Origin: Lentimicrobiaceae bacterium
Lineage (GTDB): Bacteria > Bacteroidota > Bacteroidia > Bacteroidales > F082
Length of the DNA: 54,030 bases
Direction: 5' to 3'
NCBI GenBank assembly: GCA_015061295.1
Contig: SUWU01000016.1
Span: 1-54,030 of the forward strand
The position numbers were made by a program, and so were the translations under genes. Numbering within the stretch: position 1 is the first letter of the stretch; the number at the start of each line of letters is the position of its first letter. Shown here piece by piece: positions 8,941 to 16,013 of this stretch. Below the pieces are notes generated by a model that worked only from the letters and a program-made list of their open reading frames with translations, did not search any database and was not told the DNA's origin.

Positions 8941-8973
8941 ATAGCTATATTCGTATTTATATTCTAAAACTTG

Positions 8974-8981
8974 CAAATATA
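8974..8981 (-). promoter_or_regulatory. -7 box for the ricT operon
   Basis: The minus strand reads TATATTTG (TAnnTTTG), 33 nt ahead of the ricT ATG at 8940. This supports that start over the longer open frame. Confidence 0.45.
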
Positions 8982-9018
8982 AGATTTTTTTCTGAGAGAA
9001 ATGATGGTTTATGGATAA

Positions 9019-9057
9019 AAAAACAGCCATGAACTGATTTAATTCATGGCTGTTTTT
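9019..9057 (-). terminator. intrinsic terminator after tRNA-Pro
   Basis: A 15-bp stem (9019-9033 with 9043-9057) and 9-nt loop, followed on the minus strand by a T run. It lies 3 nt beyond the tRNA 3' end and separates the tRNA from ricT. Confidence 0.85.
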
Positions 9058-9059
9058 GT

Positions 9060-9132
9060 CGGAGTGGCCCGACTCGAACGGGCGACCGCTTGCACCCCAT
9101 GCAAGAATGCTAGCCAACTGCACCACACCCCG
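9060..9132 (-). tRNA. tRNA-Pro (anticodon GGG)
   Basis: 73-nt cloverleaf on the minus strand. The acceptor stem CGGGGTG/CACTCCG pairs with one G-T; the anticodon arm is CTTGC-ATGGGGT-GCAAG with GGG at 34-36; the T arm is GCCCG-TTCGAGT-CGGGC. No CCA is encoded. It is monocistronic, with its own promoter at 9146-9153 and terminator at 9019-9057. Confidence 0.96.
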
Positions 9133-9145
9133 ATTTTCTCGTCAG

Positions 9146-9153
9146 CAAAGATA
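9146..9153 (-). promoter_or_regulatory. -7 box for tRNA-Pro
   Basis: The minus strand reads TATCTTTG, identical to the -7 box of tRNA-Phe at 43072-43079. It lies 13 nt ahead of the mature tRNA 5' end. A CTCGTCA/TGACGAG inverted repeat (9138-9144 and 9169-9175) surrounds it. Confidence 0.5.
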
Positions 9154-9188
9154 GTGTTTTTTCTTATATGACGAGAATTTATTTTTTA

Positions 9189-9219
9189 GTAGAGACATCG
9201 CAGTGAGTGATGTCTCTAC
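9189..9219. repeat. GTAGAGACATC hairpin, relative of the dispersed hairpin repeats
   Basis: An 11-bp perfect stem (9189-9199 with 9209-9219) and 9-nt loop, placed just past the stop of the surface protein gene at 9227. It belongs to the family of GAGACG/GAGACA hairpins also seen at 250-299 and 13997-14045, and may double as a transcript end. Confidence 0.45.
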
Positions 9220-9226
9220 ATTTTCT

Positions 9227-11878
9227 TTATTGTATGAAAACTTTATTGCCGTTGATGATATAAAGTCCTGACTTTAGATTTTTTACTTCATCAGCTTTTG
9301 CATCGCGCATGATACAGATGCCATTGATGGTATGTACAGTGAAGCTGTCAATGTTGAGGAATAACTCTTCAATAGAATCTGTGATGTAGAGAGTATAAGT
9401 GACTTCAAAAGCGGGACAGAGTTTTCCTGTCTCATTTTCGAAGATATGACCTTCACCAACTTTTATTGTATATGTTCCAAGTTCAGTGATAGGTTCATCA
9501 AATGTAACTATAATATTATAATGATTTTCATCGGCATAACTATAGTTTCCTAATGTTATTAGTTCGTTATCCTCATACACTTGTGCTGTAGAATCTGCAG
9601 CGAAACTCATGGCGTTAGGATAATCTTCTTCGTTGAATATTATCGTAAAAGATCGAAGTTCATTTTTTACTTCGCTTTGTGCGGCAGGGTCAAATGCTGT
9701 TGGAGCATCTCCTACCTCAGGTTCATTTGGTAATGAACCTTCGCCTCCATATAGTTCTATGTTGTCGAGAATAAGATGTTCGCAGTTTTTAGAACGTAGG
9801 CGGAAAGCAATATAAATCTCTTGACCGCTATAGTCGCTGAGACTTAATCCGCGTGTCTTGAAGTCTTCTGACTCAGAAGTATAACTCTCTTCTGTGAAAT
9901 AATACCATGAGTCATCGCCATTAGAGGATATCATGATGGCATAGTCTTCAAGGAAATAAGGGTTGAATGAAGCTGCGTCCCATACGAGGAATGACTCTTC
10001 TTCAGGTTTGAAAGGAGGTAATATGCACCAGCGGTCGGCTTGTTCTGTGCCATCTAACCATGAGGTTCCTGCAAGTAGATGTTCTCCATAGAGCTCATGT
10101 TCTTGTATGTTGAAGATACCCCATCCATATTCATTAAATTCACTGCCTGCACCAGGATTTACCGTTCCTTCATCTTCTGTGCGGAAGGTGAAATCGGAAG
10201 GTAATTCGCCGTCTTCAAAATCCCATGATAGAGCAGGAGTACCCATGATACGGAATGTCGTGGACTGTGTATTGTTTGTCTCGTTATTGTCGTTTTCTGT
10301 TATGACATCTACACTGATAATGTGTTCTCCTGCTACAACATCAGCTAAAGCATTTGTAATAACGATAGGTTTAATCTCTTGAGCGAGAATATTCACGTTC
10401 TGTTCATAGATGATATTATCGTCAATTTTGACGCTGACGACAGAAGTGACATCGCTGATACCGAGATTTCTTACCTCAAATTCAATATCTTTTTTAGTGC
10501 CTTGATGTACGAATGCGGAAGGATTGGTGATAGGGAGAGCTGCCACATCAACGGCATCGTTGTTGACTTTTTCAAAAGAGACATCATCAACACAGAGCCA
10601 GTTTTCGTCTTTATCACTGAAAGCATAGAAACCGATGCATATGTCTTGAGGCTGCTCAATGTATAAGATGTTGATAGACTCCTCGTATGCACCGTGAGCA
10701 AATGGTGCGTATTCAACAATCTGGTTAGTCATGGCGGCAGGCGTGGCATCGTTGCCATAACACACTCTTAGTTTCTCTGGGTGAGAGTCGTCGCCTGAGT
10801 ACCAGAACTTAAGTACATAATAACCTGCTTCTTCTATAGTGATAGGCTCAAGGATAGCCCAGTCGTCACCATTATTATTTTTATCATAATTGTATGCAAG
10901 ACAGTAATCTCCTGTATGGGCTAATGACCACCATGGGTCGGAATATAATGTCCAGTCACCATCGTCTTCGTTTAGGTTGAAGAACGAGATACCATCGGTG
11001 TATTCGTTGGCTTCAAAGCCCATTGTATAAGGTACCGATGCGGGGGCTTTGTGAAGTACCTCGGTATAACAGGCGTCATTGGTAACATTTACGTCATTAG
11101 GATGCGAAGTCCATGCTTTGAAAGAGAAGTTTTTGCGTGCTTCCGATAGATCAGCTTTTGTATTGAAGGTGTATTCTATTTCGGCACCTGCTACGAGAAG
11201 CTGCTCAACAGTCTCCGTGGCAACAAGAGTCTCGTCAACAGAGAATGAGATGTCGAAAGATTCTACATCTATATTGCCTGAGTTTTTAACTTTCACAGTT
11301 ACAGTCTCTTGACTAAGATTAAAGCCTGATACTGGAGATACAAACTCTGTAGCATGAATATCGACAGGGTTATCGGTAAACTGTGCTTTTACCTCGCAGA
11401 GATAAATGCGCCATTTGTCGGCATCGCTACATGCGTGGAAGCCTAAGTGTATAGGTTCGTTAGCAGTCACATTAACTAAAAATGTGTGTCCTGTGATTTC
11501 ATTGCCTAAGTTGATGACATCAGTGGCTCTGTTTGTCATAGCATCTAAGGTGGGCTCTGTCCCATAGAACACCTCGATTTTTTCGCCGTAAGAACTGCCT
11601 TGTACGCTGAAGTTTACAGCTAATGTCCCACTTACCGTTGATGTTATCGCTGGAGAGATGAACCAGTCGTCGGCAGCATTAGTTGAATGATAAGAATAAA
11701 AAACAAAAGAAGGTGATGCCGCAGCTTCAAATTTCCATGTGCAATCGTCAGCGTTGTTATCGACGACAGTCCATTGTTGAAAATCATCTTCTGTTTGAAA
11801 ATTGGTGTAAAAAAGATCCTGAGCGATGATAGTAAAAGAGCACAGGATCGCGATTAAAAGTAATGATAATTTTTTCAT
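9227..11878 (-). CDS. secreted multidomain protein with choice-of-anchor J domains and T9SS-type C-terminus
   Basis: 883-aa exported protein. The signal peptide is MKKLSLLLIAILCSFTIIAQ. Three choice-of-anchor J (cleaved-adhesin-like) domains are visible at residues ~21-165, ~285-440 and ~545-720, each with a W-x2-V or W-T-L start and DDWFISP, DDWAILEP or DRWCILPP motifs. CARDB-like beta domains join them (VSPVSGFNLSQETVTVKVKN; NPSAFVHQGTKKDIEFEV). The C-terminus (LKSGLYIINGNKVFIQ) looks like a type A T9SS sorting domain. It is probably surface exposed and adhesive or protein-binding; no catalytic motif is seen. It is transcribed alone from a promoter at 11951-11958. Confidence 0.8.
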   Translation of the reverse strand: MKKLSLLLIAILCSFTIIAQDLFYTNFQTEDDFQQWTVVDNNADDCTWKFEAAASPSFVFYSYHSTNAADDWFISPAITSTVSGTLAVNFSVQGSSYGEKIEVFYGTEPTLDAMTNRATDVINLGNEITGHTFLVNVTANEPIHLGFHACSDADKWRIYLCEVKAQFTDNPVDIHATEFVSPVSGFNLSQETVTVKVKNSGNIDVESFDISFSVDETLVATETVEQLLVAGAEIEYTFNTKADLSEARKNFSFKAWTSHPNDVNVTNDACYTEVLHKAPASVPYTMGFEANEYTDGISFFNLNEDDGDWTLYSDPWWSLAHTGDYCLAYNYDKNNNGDDWAILEPITIEEAGYYVLKFWYSGDDSHPEKLRVCYGNDATPAAMTNQIVEYAPFAHGAYEESINILYIEQPQDICIGFYAFSDKDENWLCVDDVSFEKVNNDAVDVAALPITNPSAFVHQGTKKDIEFEVRNLGISDVTSVVSVKIDDNIIYEQNVNILAQEIKPIVITNALADVVAGEHIISVDVITENDNNETNNTQSTTFRIMGTPALSWDFEDGELPSDFTFRTEDEGTVNPGAGSEFNEYGWGIFNIQEHELYGEHLLAGTSWLDGTEQADRWCILPPFKPEEESFLVWDAASFNPYFLEDYAIMISSNGDDSWYYFTEESYTSESEDFKTRGLSLSDYSGQEIYIAFRLRSKNCEHLILDNIELYGGEGSLPNEPEVGDAPTAFDPAAQSEVKNELRSFTIIFNEEDYPNAMSFAADSTAQVYEDNELITLGNYSYADENHYNIIVTFDEPITELGTYTIKVGEGHIFENETGKLCPAFEVTYTLYITDSIEELFLNIDSFTVHTINGICIMRDAKADEVKNLKSGLYIINGNKVFIQ

Positions 11879-11890
11879 AGTATTTTTAAT

Positions 11891-11944
11891 AGGCTCGTTA
11901 GTTATGCCAGAAAGGATGGAGCCTGTTATATCCTTGCTGACGAG
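11891..11944 (-). other. structured 5' leader of the surface protein gene
   Basis: The ~70-nt leader can form competing stems: AGGCTC (11891-11896) with GAGCCT (11919-11924); AAGGAT (11912-11917) with ATCCTT (11930-11935); and CTCGTTAG (11895-11902) with CTGACGAG (11937-11944, one mismatch). They exclude one another. Whether this controls expression is unknown. Confidence 0.3.
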
Positions 11945-11950
11945 TTAGGA

Positions 11951-11958
11951 CAAAGATA
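11951..11958 (-). promoter_or_regulatory. -7 box for the surface protein gene
   Basis: The minus strand reads TATCTTTG, 72 nt ahead of the start codon at 11878. Confidence 0.45.
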
Positions 11959-12087
11959 CGATTTTTTTTCTGCAAAAAACACAGGGGAAATACAAAATTA
12001 TTATTCTTTGTTTTAAGACTCTCATTTTGAACTTTGAACTTGTGAAAAATAATTTTTTACTACATATGAAACTCCGCATAAAAACAT

Positions 12088-12095
12088 TATTTTTG
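12088..12095 (+). promoter_or_regulatory. -7 box for trxB
   Basis: TATTTTTG matches TAnnTTTG, 38 nt ahead of the trxB ATG. A TATG at 12065-12068 stands at -33 spacing (19 nt), a weak match to TTTG. Confidence 0.45.
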
Positions 12096-12133
12096 CAAAA
12101 AGAAAAAAATCATTAACATAAAATTATAAAGCA

Positions 12134-13087
12134 ATGAGTGAAAAATTAGAACGCGTACAATGTCTTATCCTCGGCTCAGGTCCTGCAGGATATACAACAG
12201 CAATTTATACATGTCGTGCCGACCTTAAGACTGTCATCTACGAAGGTCCTATCACAGGCGGTCAGTTGATGCAGACAACAGAAATAGAGAACTTCCCTGG
12301 TTATCCACAAGGCGTTCATGGCGGTCAGATGATGCAAGACATCCGTCAACAAGCAGAACGTTTTGGCGTTGAATTCCGCATGGGTTCTATCGTGGAAGTC
12401 GATACAACAGCTCGTCCTTTCAGAGTGAAATCAGACATGGGCGATGAATTGTTAGCCGACACTATCGTCGTTGCAACAGGCGCTTCAGCTCGCTGGCTCG
12501 GCGTTAAAGGCGAAGAACAATTCAAGGGCGGCGGCGTCTCAGCATGTGCTACTTGCGACGGTTATTTCTTCAAAGGCAAAGACGTTGCTGTTGTCGGTGG
12601 TGGCGACACTGCTTGCGAAGACGCTACTTACCTCTCACATCTCTGCAACAAAGTTTATTTGATTGTACGTCGTGACGTGCTCCGCGCTTCAAAGGCAATG
12701 CAACACAGAGTGCTTAACACTCCTAACATCGAGGTGCTTTGGAATACACAGACAAAAGAATTATTCGGCGAAGTAGATGGTTTCATGGCTAACCTCCAAG
12801 GCGCAGTTCTCTTCGACAGCAAGACAAATGAAGAACGCACCATCAACATCGATGGTTTCTTTGAGGCAATCGGTAACGTTCCTAACACCACCATCTTCAA
12901 AGATAAATTAGAAATGGACGAAGCAGGTTATATCATCACAAAACCTAAATCTACAGCAACAAGCGTTCCTGGCATCTTCGCTGCTGGCGACTGCCAAGAC
13001 AGATTGTTCCGTCAAGCTATCATAGCTGCCGGCTCAGGCGCAATGGCAGGAATGGAAGTAGAGAGATTCCTTATGGAGAATGCTTGA
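12134..13087 (+). CDS. trxB: thioredoxin-disulfide reductase
   Basis: 317-aa cytoplasmic flavoenzyme that uses NADPH to reduce thioredoxin. An FAD-binding GSGPAGYTTAIY lies at residues ~14-25, the redox-active pair in SACATCDGYFF is near residue 137, the NADPH-binding VVGGGDTACEDA lies near 155, and the C-terminal FAD motif is GIFAAGDCQD. Length and motif order are those of the low-molecular-weight bacterial enzyme. It is monocistronic between a TAnnTTTG promoter and the terminator at 13144-13176. Codon use is notably more even than in neighbouring genes, as expected for a well-expressed gene. Confidence 0.96.
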   Translation: MSEKLERVQCLILGSGPAGYTTAIYTCRADLKTVIYEGPITGGQLMQTTEIENFPGYPQGVHGGQMMQDIRQQAERFGVEFRMGSIVEVDTTARPFRVKSDMGDELLADTIVVATGASARWLGVKGEEQFKGGGVSACATCDGYFFKGKDVAVVGGGDTACEDATYLSHLCNKVYLIVRRDVLRASKAMQHRVLNTPNIEVLWNTQTKELFGEVDGFMANLQGAVLFDSKTNEERTINIDGFFEAIGNVPNTTIFKDKLEMDEAGYIITKPKSTATSVPGIFAAGDCQDRLFRQAIIAAGSGAMAGMEVERFLMENA

Positions 13088-13094
13088 TAAAAGT

Positions 13095-13125
13095 CAACGA
13101 GACAACAAGACAACGAGACAACAAG
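13095..13125. repeat. two copies of a 16-bp CAACGAGACAACAAGA unit
   Basis: CAACGAGACAACAAGA at 13095-13110 is followed directly by a second copy (last base cut). It lies between the trxB stop and its terminator, and resembles in style the GACTCGG chains elsewhere in the window. Confidence 0.5.
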
Positions 13126-13143
13126 TCGATTGTCCATAAAAAT

Positions 13144-13176
13144 AAACAGCGTCCTTGAAATTCAGGGACGCTGTTT
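13144..13176. terminator. bidirectional terminator between trxB and the membrane protein gene
   Basis: AAACAGCGTCC (13144-13154) pairs with GGGACGCTGTTT (13165-13176 region), and the stem extends through TTGA/TCAG. It is flanked by A and T runs, so it can end both convergent transcripts. Confidence 0.8.
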
Positions 13177-13195
13177 TTTAATTGACTGTTAATAT

Positions 13196-13819
13196 TTAAC
13201 AATTGACGTTAGTTTCTGTGGAATCGGATTCTTCTTTTGTTAAATCACGATAGATGACTGCCTCACAACCAATATTTACAACTTGATAGACACACATAAG
13301 TAATAAAGATATGATTGTTGATAAGAATCCTAATGGTATCAATCCGAAAATGAAATTAATGATGAAGAAACAGATGCTCAAAACTATAGATATTCCAAAG
13401 ATTGTCCATTTGTATCCATAGGTAGCTTTATTACTCATAATTAAAGCGTCACTTGGAGAAACTTCTTTGTCTAGCATAATGTAAATGGCTAATGACCAAC
13501 CGATGCTAATGATGATACCTGGAACTATCATAAATAAAAACGCAGGAATAAGAGAAAGCATCATTAAACCAATCAAGTTGAAAAACTCACCCATATATTG
13601 ACGATATTTTTTGTCAAAAATAAATAGAGGCGAGATGATTTTACCTTTGCTCAACTCGATAGGAACTGATTTTATGGCAATGGTAGTTCCAACGTTAATG
13701 AATGGAATCCAGATTGTTACAATCCACAACAAAGTTGCGACGAAGAGTGATACAAAATTTTTGATGCCAATACTAAAACCTTCTGTTAGTACATTGGCTA
13801 ATGTGATTTTTTTATTCAT
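13196..13819 (-). CDS. polytopic membrane protein of unknown function
   Basis: 207 aa from the ATG at 13819 (MNKKITLANVLTEGFSIGIK). The open frame continues upstream, but that part is AT-rich leader with no family resemblance. About four to five hydrophobic segments are seen, near residues 15-45, 85-115, 140-165 and 165-190. The layout (amphipathic start, helix bundle, PGIIISIGWSLAIYIMLD, then S-x-ALIMSNKATYGYKW) resembles DUF975/GlpQ-type membrane-domain proteins, where paired short helices repeat. I cannot assign a function. It is convergent with trxB. Confidence 0.6.
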   Translation of the reverse strand: MNKKITLANVLTEGFSIGIKNFVSLFVATLLWIVTIWIPFINVGTTIAIKSVPIELSKGKIISPLFIFDKKYRQYMGEFFNLIGLMMLSLIPAFLFMIVPGIIISIGWSLAIYIMLDKEVSPSDALIMSNKATYGYKWTIFGISIVLSICFFIINFIFGLIPLGFLSTIISLLLMCVYQVVNIGCEAVIYRDLTKEESDSTETNVNC

Positions 13820-13996
13820 AATATTGTTTTTTAGATTAGTCCTATTTAATTTAGTACAAAACAGGCAGGACTTGTTACCTGTAGTGTATGATAATTTAAC
13901 ATCACAAATATTTAATTTTAATTTTAAATTTCCAAATATTTTTACAGTTTTTTTTGGATAATGTGGTAAGATTATAATTATCAATTGATTATAATG

Positions 13997-14045
13997 AAAA
14001 GACGTATCAATGTTCATTAATTATATGAATCATTGACACGTCTTT
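13997..14045. repeat. dispersed GACGTATCAATG hairpin repeat, copy 2
   Basis: AAAAGACGTATCAATG (13997-14012) pairs with CATTGACACGTCTTT (14031-14045), with an inner TTCAT/ATGAA stem. The outer stem sequence is the same as in copy 1 at 250-263. Confidence 0.55.
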
Positions 14046-14112
14046 GCATTGTAAGAACACATTCAATGTGCTCCTACATTGTTAATTGTAAATTGTTAAC
14101 TGTACATTATTT
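14046..14112. other. rest of the 363-nt gap before hipB
   Basis: The gap between the membrane protein start (13819) and hipB (14183) holds AT-rich leader DNA, hairpin copy 2, and at 14057-14100 the element ACACATTCAATGTG plus a TTAATTGTAAATTGTTAA tail. A closely similar stretch forms the right end of the 132-bp direct repeats (15831-15858 and 24855-24882). No small gene is evident. Confidence 0.4.
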
Positions 14113-14171
14113 TATACCCTATATGGTATAAAAACAAAATTTTTTATTATATTTGCACCCTTTAGGGTATA
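14113..14171 (+). promoter_or_regulatory. hipB promoter flanked by two operator palindromes
   Basis: An 18-bp near-palindrome TATACC-N6-GGTATA (14113-14130, one mismatched pair) and a second one, ACCCTTTAGGGT (14157-14168), flank a TATATTTG -7 box (14148-14155). The half-site TATACCC at 14113-14119 returns inverted as GGGTATA at 14165-14171. Autoregulation by HipB through paired operators is known for hip operons; binding here is inferred. Confidence 0.65.
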
Positions 14172-14182
14172 ATTATCATATT

Positions 14183-14401
14183 ATGGAATTAACGACACTT
14201 TCTAAATATGTAAAAGCGATGCGTAAGCAGTACAATCTTACGCAGGTAGAACTTTCCGAGAAATCTGGAGTAGGATTACGTCTTGTTCGTGAATTGGAAC
14301 AAGGCAAACAGACTTTACGTCTTGATAAAGTAAATCAGATATTAAATCTCTTTGGCAGCGAAGTAGGCGTCGTGCCGATGGCAAAATCTAATGAATTATG
14401 A
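14183..14401 (+). CDS. hipB: HipB-like antitoxin, XRE-type HTH
   Basis: 72 aa from the ATG at 14183; a longer frame from 14153 would begin inside the operator and is unlikely. It is a single HTH domain (LSKYVKAMRKQYNLTQVELS, then EKSGVGLRLVRELEQGK) that covers nearly the whole protein. It should bind the palindromes at 14113-14171 and repress the operon. Its stop overlaps the next start by ATGA (14398-14401), a sign of coupled translation. The small size fits the HipB of a three-part HipBST system. Confidence 0.85.
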   Translation: MELTTLSKYVKAMRKQYNLTQVELSEKSGVGLRLVRELEQGKQTLRLDKVNQILNLFGSEVGVVPMAKSNEL

Positions 14402-14727
14402 AGCAGGCTATTGTATTTTTGCGTAACATAAAGGCAGGCATATTAACGGAAGATGAAAACGGTTACACCTTTGAGTATAACACAGAATATTTGTCAACTG
14501 CAAATGCGGAAGCAATAAGCCTTACTTTACCATTAAGTAATAGACCTTATCATGACAAAGTATTGTTCCCGTTCTTCGATGGCTTGATTCCTGAAGGTTG
14601 GCTTTTAGATATCGCTGAAAAGAATTGGAAAATTGACACTCGCGACAGAATGTCTTTATTACTTGCTTGTTGCAAAGATTGTGTTGGTGCTGTTGGTGTT
14701 GAACCCATAATTAATAAGGAGGATTAA
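14398..14727 (+). CDS. hipS: HipS-like protein (separate HipA N-terminal subdomain)
   Basis: 109 aa matching only the first subdomain of HipA: LRNIKAGILTEDENGYTFEY, ISLTLPLSNRPY, LFPFFDGLIPEGWLLD, then DRMSLLLACCKDCVGAVGV. In classical HipA this is fused to the kinase. Here it is a free protein between hipB and the kinase gene, as in the E. coli O127 HipBST module, where HipS is the antitoxin. The same neutralising role is inferred here. It is ATGA-coupled to hipB and 2 nt from hipT. Confidence 0.85.
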   Translation: MKQAIVFLRNIKAGILTEDENGYTFEYNTEYLSTANAEAISLTLPLSNRPYHDKVLFPFFDGLIPEGWLLDIAEKNWKIDTRDRMSLLLACCKDCVGAVGVEPIINKED

Positions 14728-14729
14728 AA

Positions 14730-15674
14730 ATGTCAAGATGTCTCTACTGTTATAAAGAGTTGAATGAGGGAGAGAATGACTTTCATAAATCTTGTTCAAA
14801 GAAGATATTTGGGACATTAAATGTACCAAAGTTACCTTACACACGTGACAACCTAACGGAACTCGCCAAACAAGTAATCCGTAGTCAAACGACATTAACA
14901 GGTGTTCAAGCTAAATTGTCGTTAGATATAGAAAAGGGTAACAAAAATGAGCCAAAGCGTTTTACAATCGTTGGCTTATGGGGAAGATACATTTTAAAGC
15001 CTCAGCCTGATAATTTCCCTCATCTGCCAGAATTGGAAGATCTTACAATGCATCTTGCAGAACTGTCAAAGATAAATGTAGTGCCGCACAGCCTGATACG
15101 TTTTGAAGATGGTGAATTATGCTACATAACACGTCGTATTGACCGCACCGATAAAGGAGAAAAACTTCACATGGAAGATATGTGCCAATTGAGTGAAAGA
15201 CTCACTGAACATAAATACAAAGGTTCGTATGAACAGATTTCAAAAATTATACAACGTTATTCTTCTGTGCCAAAGTTGGATTTAATAAATTATTGGGAGC
15301 AAGTAGTTTTCTCATGGATAACGGGAAACGCTGATATGCATCTAAAGAATTTCTCGCTTTATAGCAAGGAACATGGGAAATATGTGCTGGCACCAGGATA
15401 TGACATGCTTTCAACAACCTTGGTTATGCCAGATGATACAGAAGATTTGGCTCTGACTCTTAACGCTAAAAAACGTAAGATTCAAAAAGCCGACTTTGTA
15501 ATCTCAATGCAAGCTTCTGGATTAGAAAACAAGGTGATAGATAATATCTTCAACAAATTTATAAGAGCAAAAGACATATGGTTTGAGTTCATAGAAATAT
15601 CATTCTTACCTAATGAAATGAAAGAGGATTTCAAATCTATCATCACAGAGAAGTTAAATCTATTGGTTAAATAA
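14730..15674 (+). CDS. hipT: HipT-like Ser/Thr kinase toxin
   Basis: 314-aa HipA-fold kinase without the N-terminal subdomain. It begins with a zinc-finger-like CLYC-x14-HKSC motif (residues 4-22), common in Bacteroidota members. The Gly-rich loop reads TTLTGVQAKLS, with T55-L56-T57 in place of the SIS autophosphorylation motif of E. coli HipT. The ATP lysine is probably in RYILKPQ; catalytic D202 lies in GNADMHLKN and the metal-binding D225 in PGYDML. E. coli HipT phosphorylates tryptophanyl-tRNA synthetase; the target here is not predictable. Its transcript ends at the hairpin 15729-15754. Confidence 0.87.
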   Translation: MSRCLYCYKELNEGENDFHKSCSKKIFGTLNVPKLPYTRDNLTELAKQVIRSQTTLTGVQAKLSLDIEKGNKNEPKRFTIVGLWGRYILKPQPDNFPHLPELEDLTMHLAELSKINVVPHSLIRFEDGELCYITRRIDRTDKGEKLHMEDMCQLSERLTEHKYKGSYEQISKIIQRYSSVPKLDLINYWEQVVFSWITGNADMHLKNFSLYSKEHGKYVLAPGYDMLSTTLVMPDDTEDLALTLNAKKRKIQKADFVISMQASGLENKVIDNIFNKFIRAKDIWFEFIEISFLPNEMKEDFKSIITEKLNLLVK

Positions 15675-15726
15675 CCTAAGTGATAAATAGCAGGTGTTTC
15701 GTTCCAATACACACATGAATTAACAA

Positions 15727-15858
15727 TTGAGGTCGGAAAGTTCTTTCCGACCTCTTTTTATTTATAAACGTTTTTGGTTGTCTCAGAGACTTGGTGACTT
15801 AGTGACTCGGAGACTTAATATTCTGACACCTTCAATGTGCTCCTACATTGTTAATTGT
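15727..15858. repeat. 132-bp direct repeat, left copy
   Basis: 130 of 132 bases match 24751-24882 in the same orientation with no gaps; the differences are at 15826 and 15841. It contains, in order, a terminator hairpin, TTTATAAACGTTTTTGG, a chain of GACTTGGT/GACTTAGT/GACTCGGA units, and CAATGTGCTCCTACATTG. The two copies bracket the CXXX/Tat locus. Confidence 0.9.
15729..15760 (+). terminator. intrinsic terminator after hipT
   Basis: GAGGTCGGAAAG (15729-15740) pairs with CTTTCCGACCTC (15743-15754), followed by TTTTTATTTAT. It is part of the 132-bp repeat. Confidence 0.8.
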
Positions 15859-15878
15859 AAACTGTTAATTGTTAATTG

Positions 15879-15957
15879 TGTCTTTTTTAGGGATAGTTTT
15901 ATGTCTTTTTTAGGGATAGTGTAAATTGTTGATAAATAGGGAAAATGTATAATATTG
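15879..15957 (+). promoter_or_regulatory. 19-bp direct repeats and promoter upstream of the CXXX locus
   Basis: An exact 19-bp sequence (TGTCTTTTTTAGGGATAGT) occurs at 15879-15897 and 15902-15920, a 23-bp period close to two helix turns. Just downstream lie a TTG (15926-15928) and TAATATTG (15950-15957, one mismatch to TAnnTTTG) at 21-nt spacing. Tandem sites ahead of a -33 box are typical for an activator. No regulator gene is assigned. Together with the repeat at 15727-15858 this accounts for the 339-nt gap 15675-16013. Confidence 0.5.
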
Positions 15958-16013
15958 CATATCCATTACTATTGAAGGGATAACAAACGAAAAATTCATA
16001 AAATAAATACGTC

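Noticed and set aside
8542-8967. Plus-strand frame opposite ricT
   Set aside because: Hydrophobic I/V strings are the antisense image of the Asp/Asn repeat; no homology or start signal.
8941-9126. Upstream extension of the ricT open frame
   Set aside because: It runs through the tRNA-Pro gene and its terminator. A -7 box lies right before the ATG at 8940, so the extension is not coding.
13820-14017. Longer N-terminus of the membrane protein at 13196
   Set aside because: AT-rich, no family resemblance, and the ATG at 13819 gives a typical start before the first helix.
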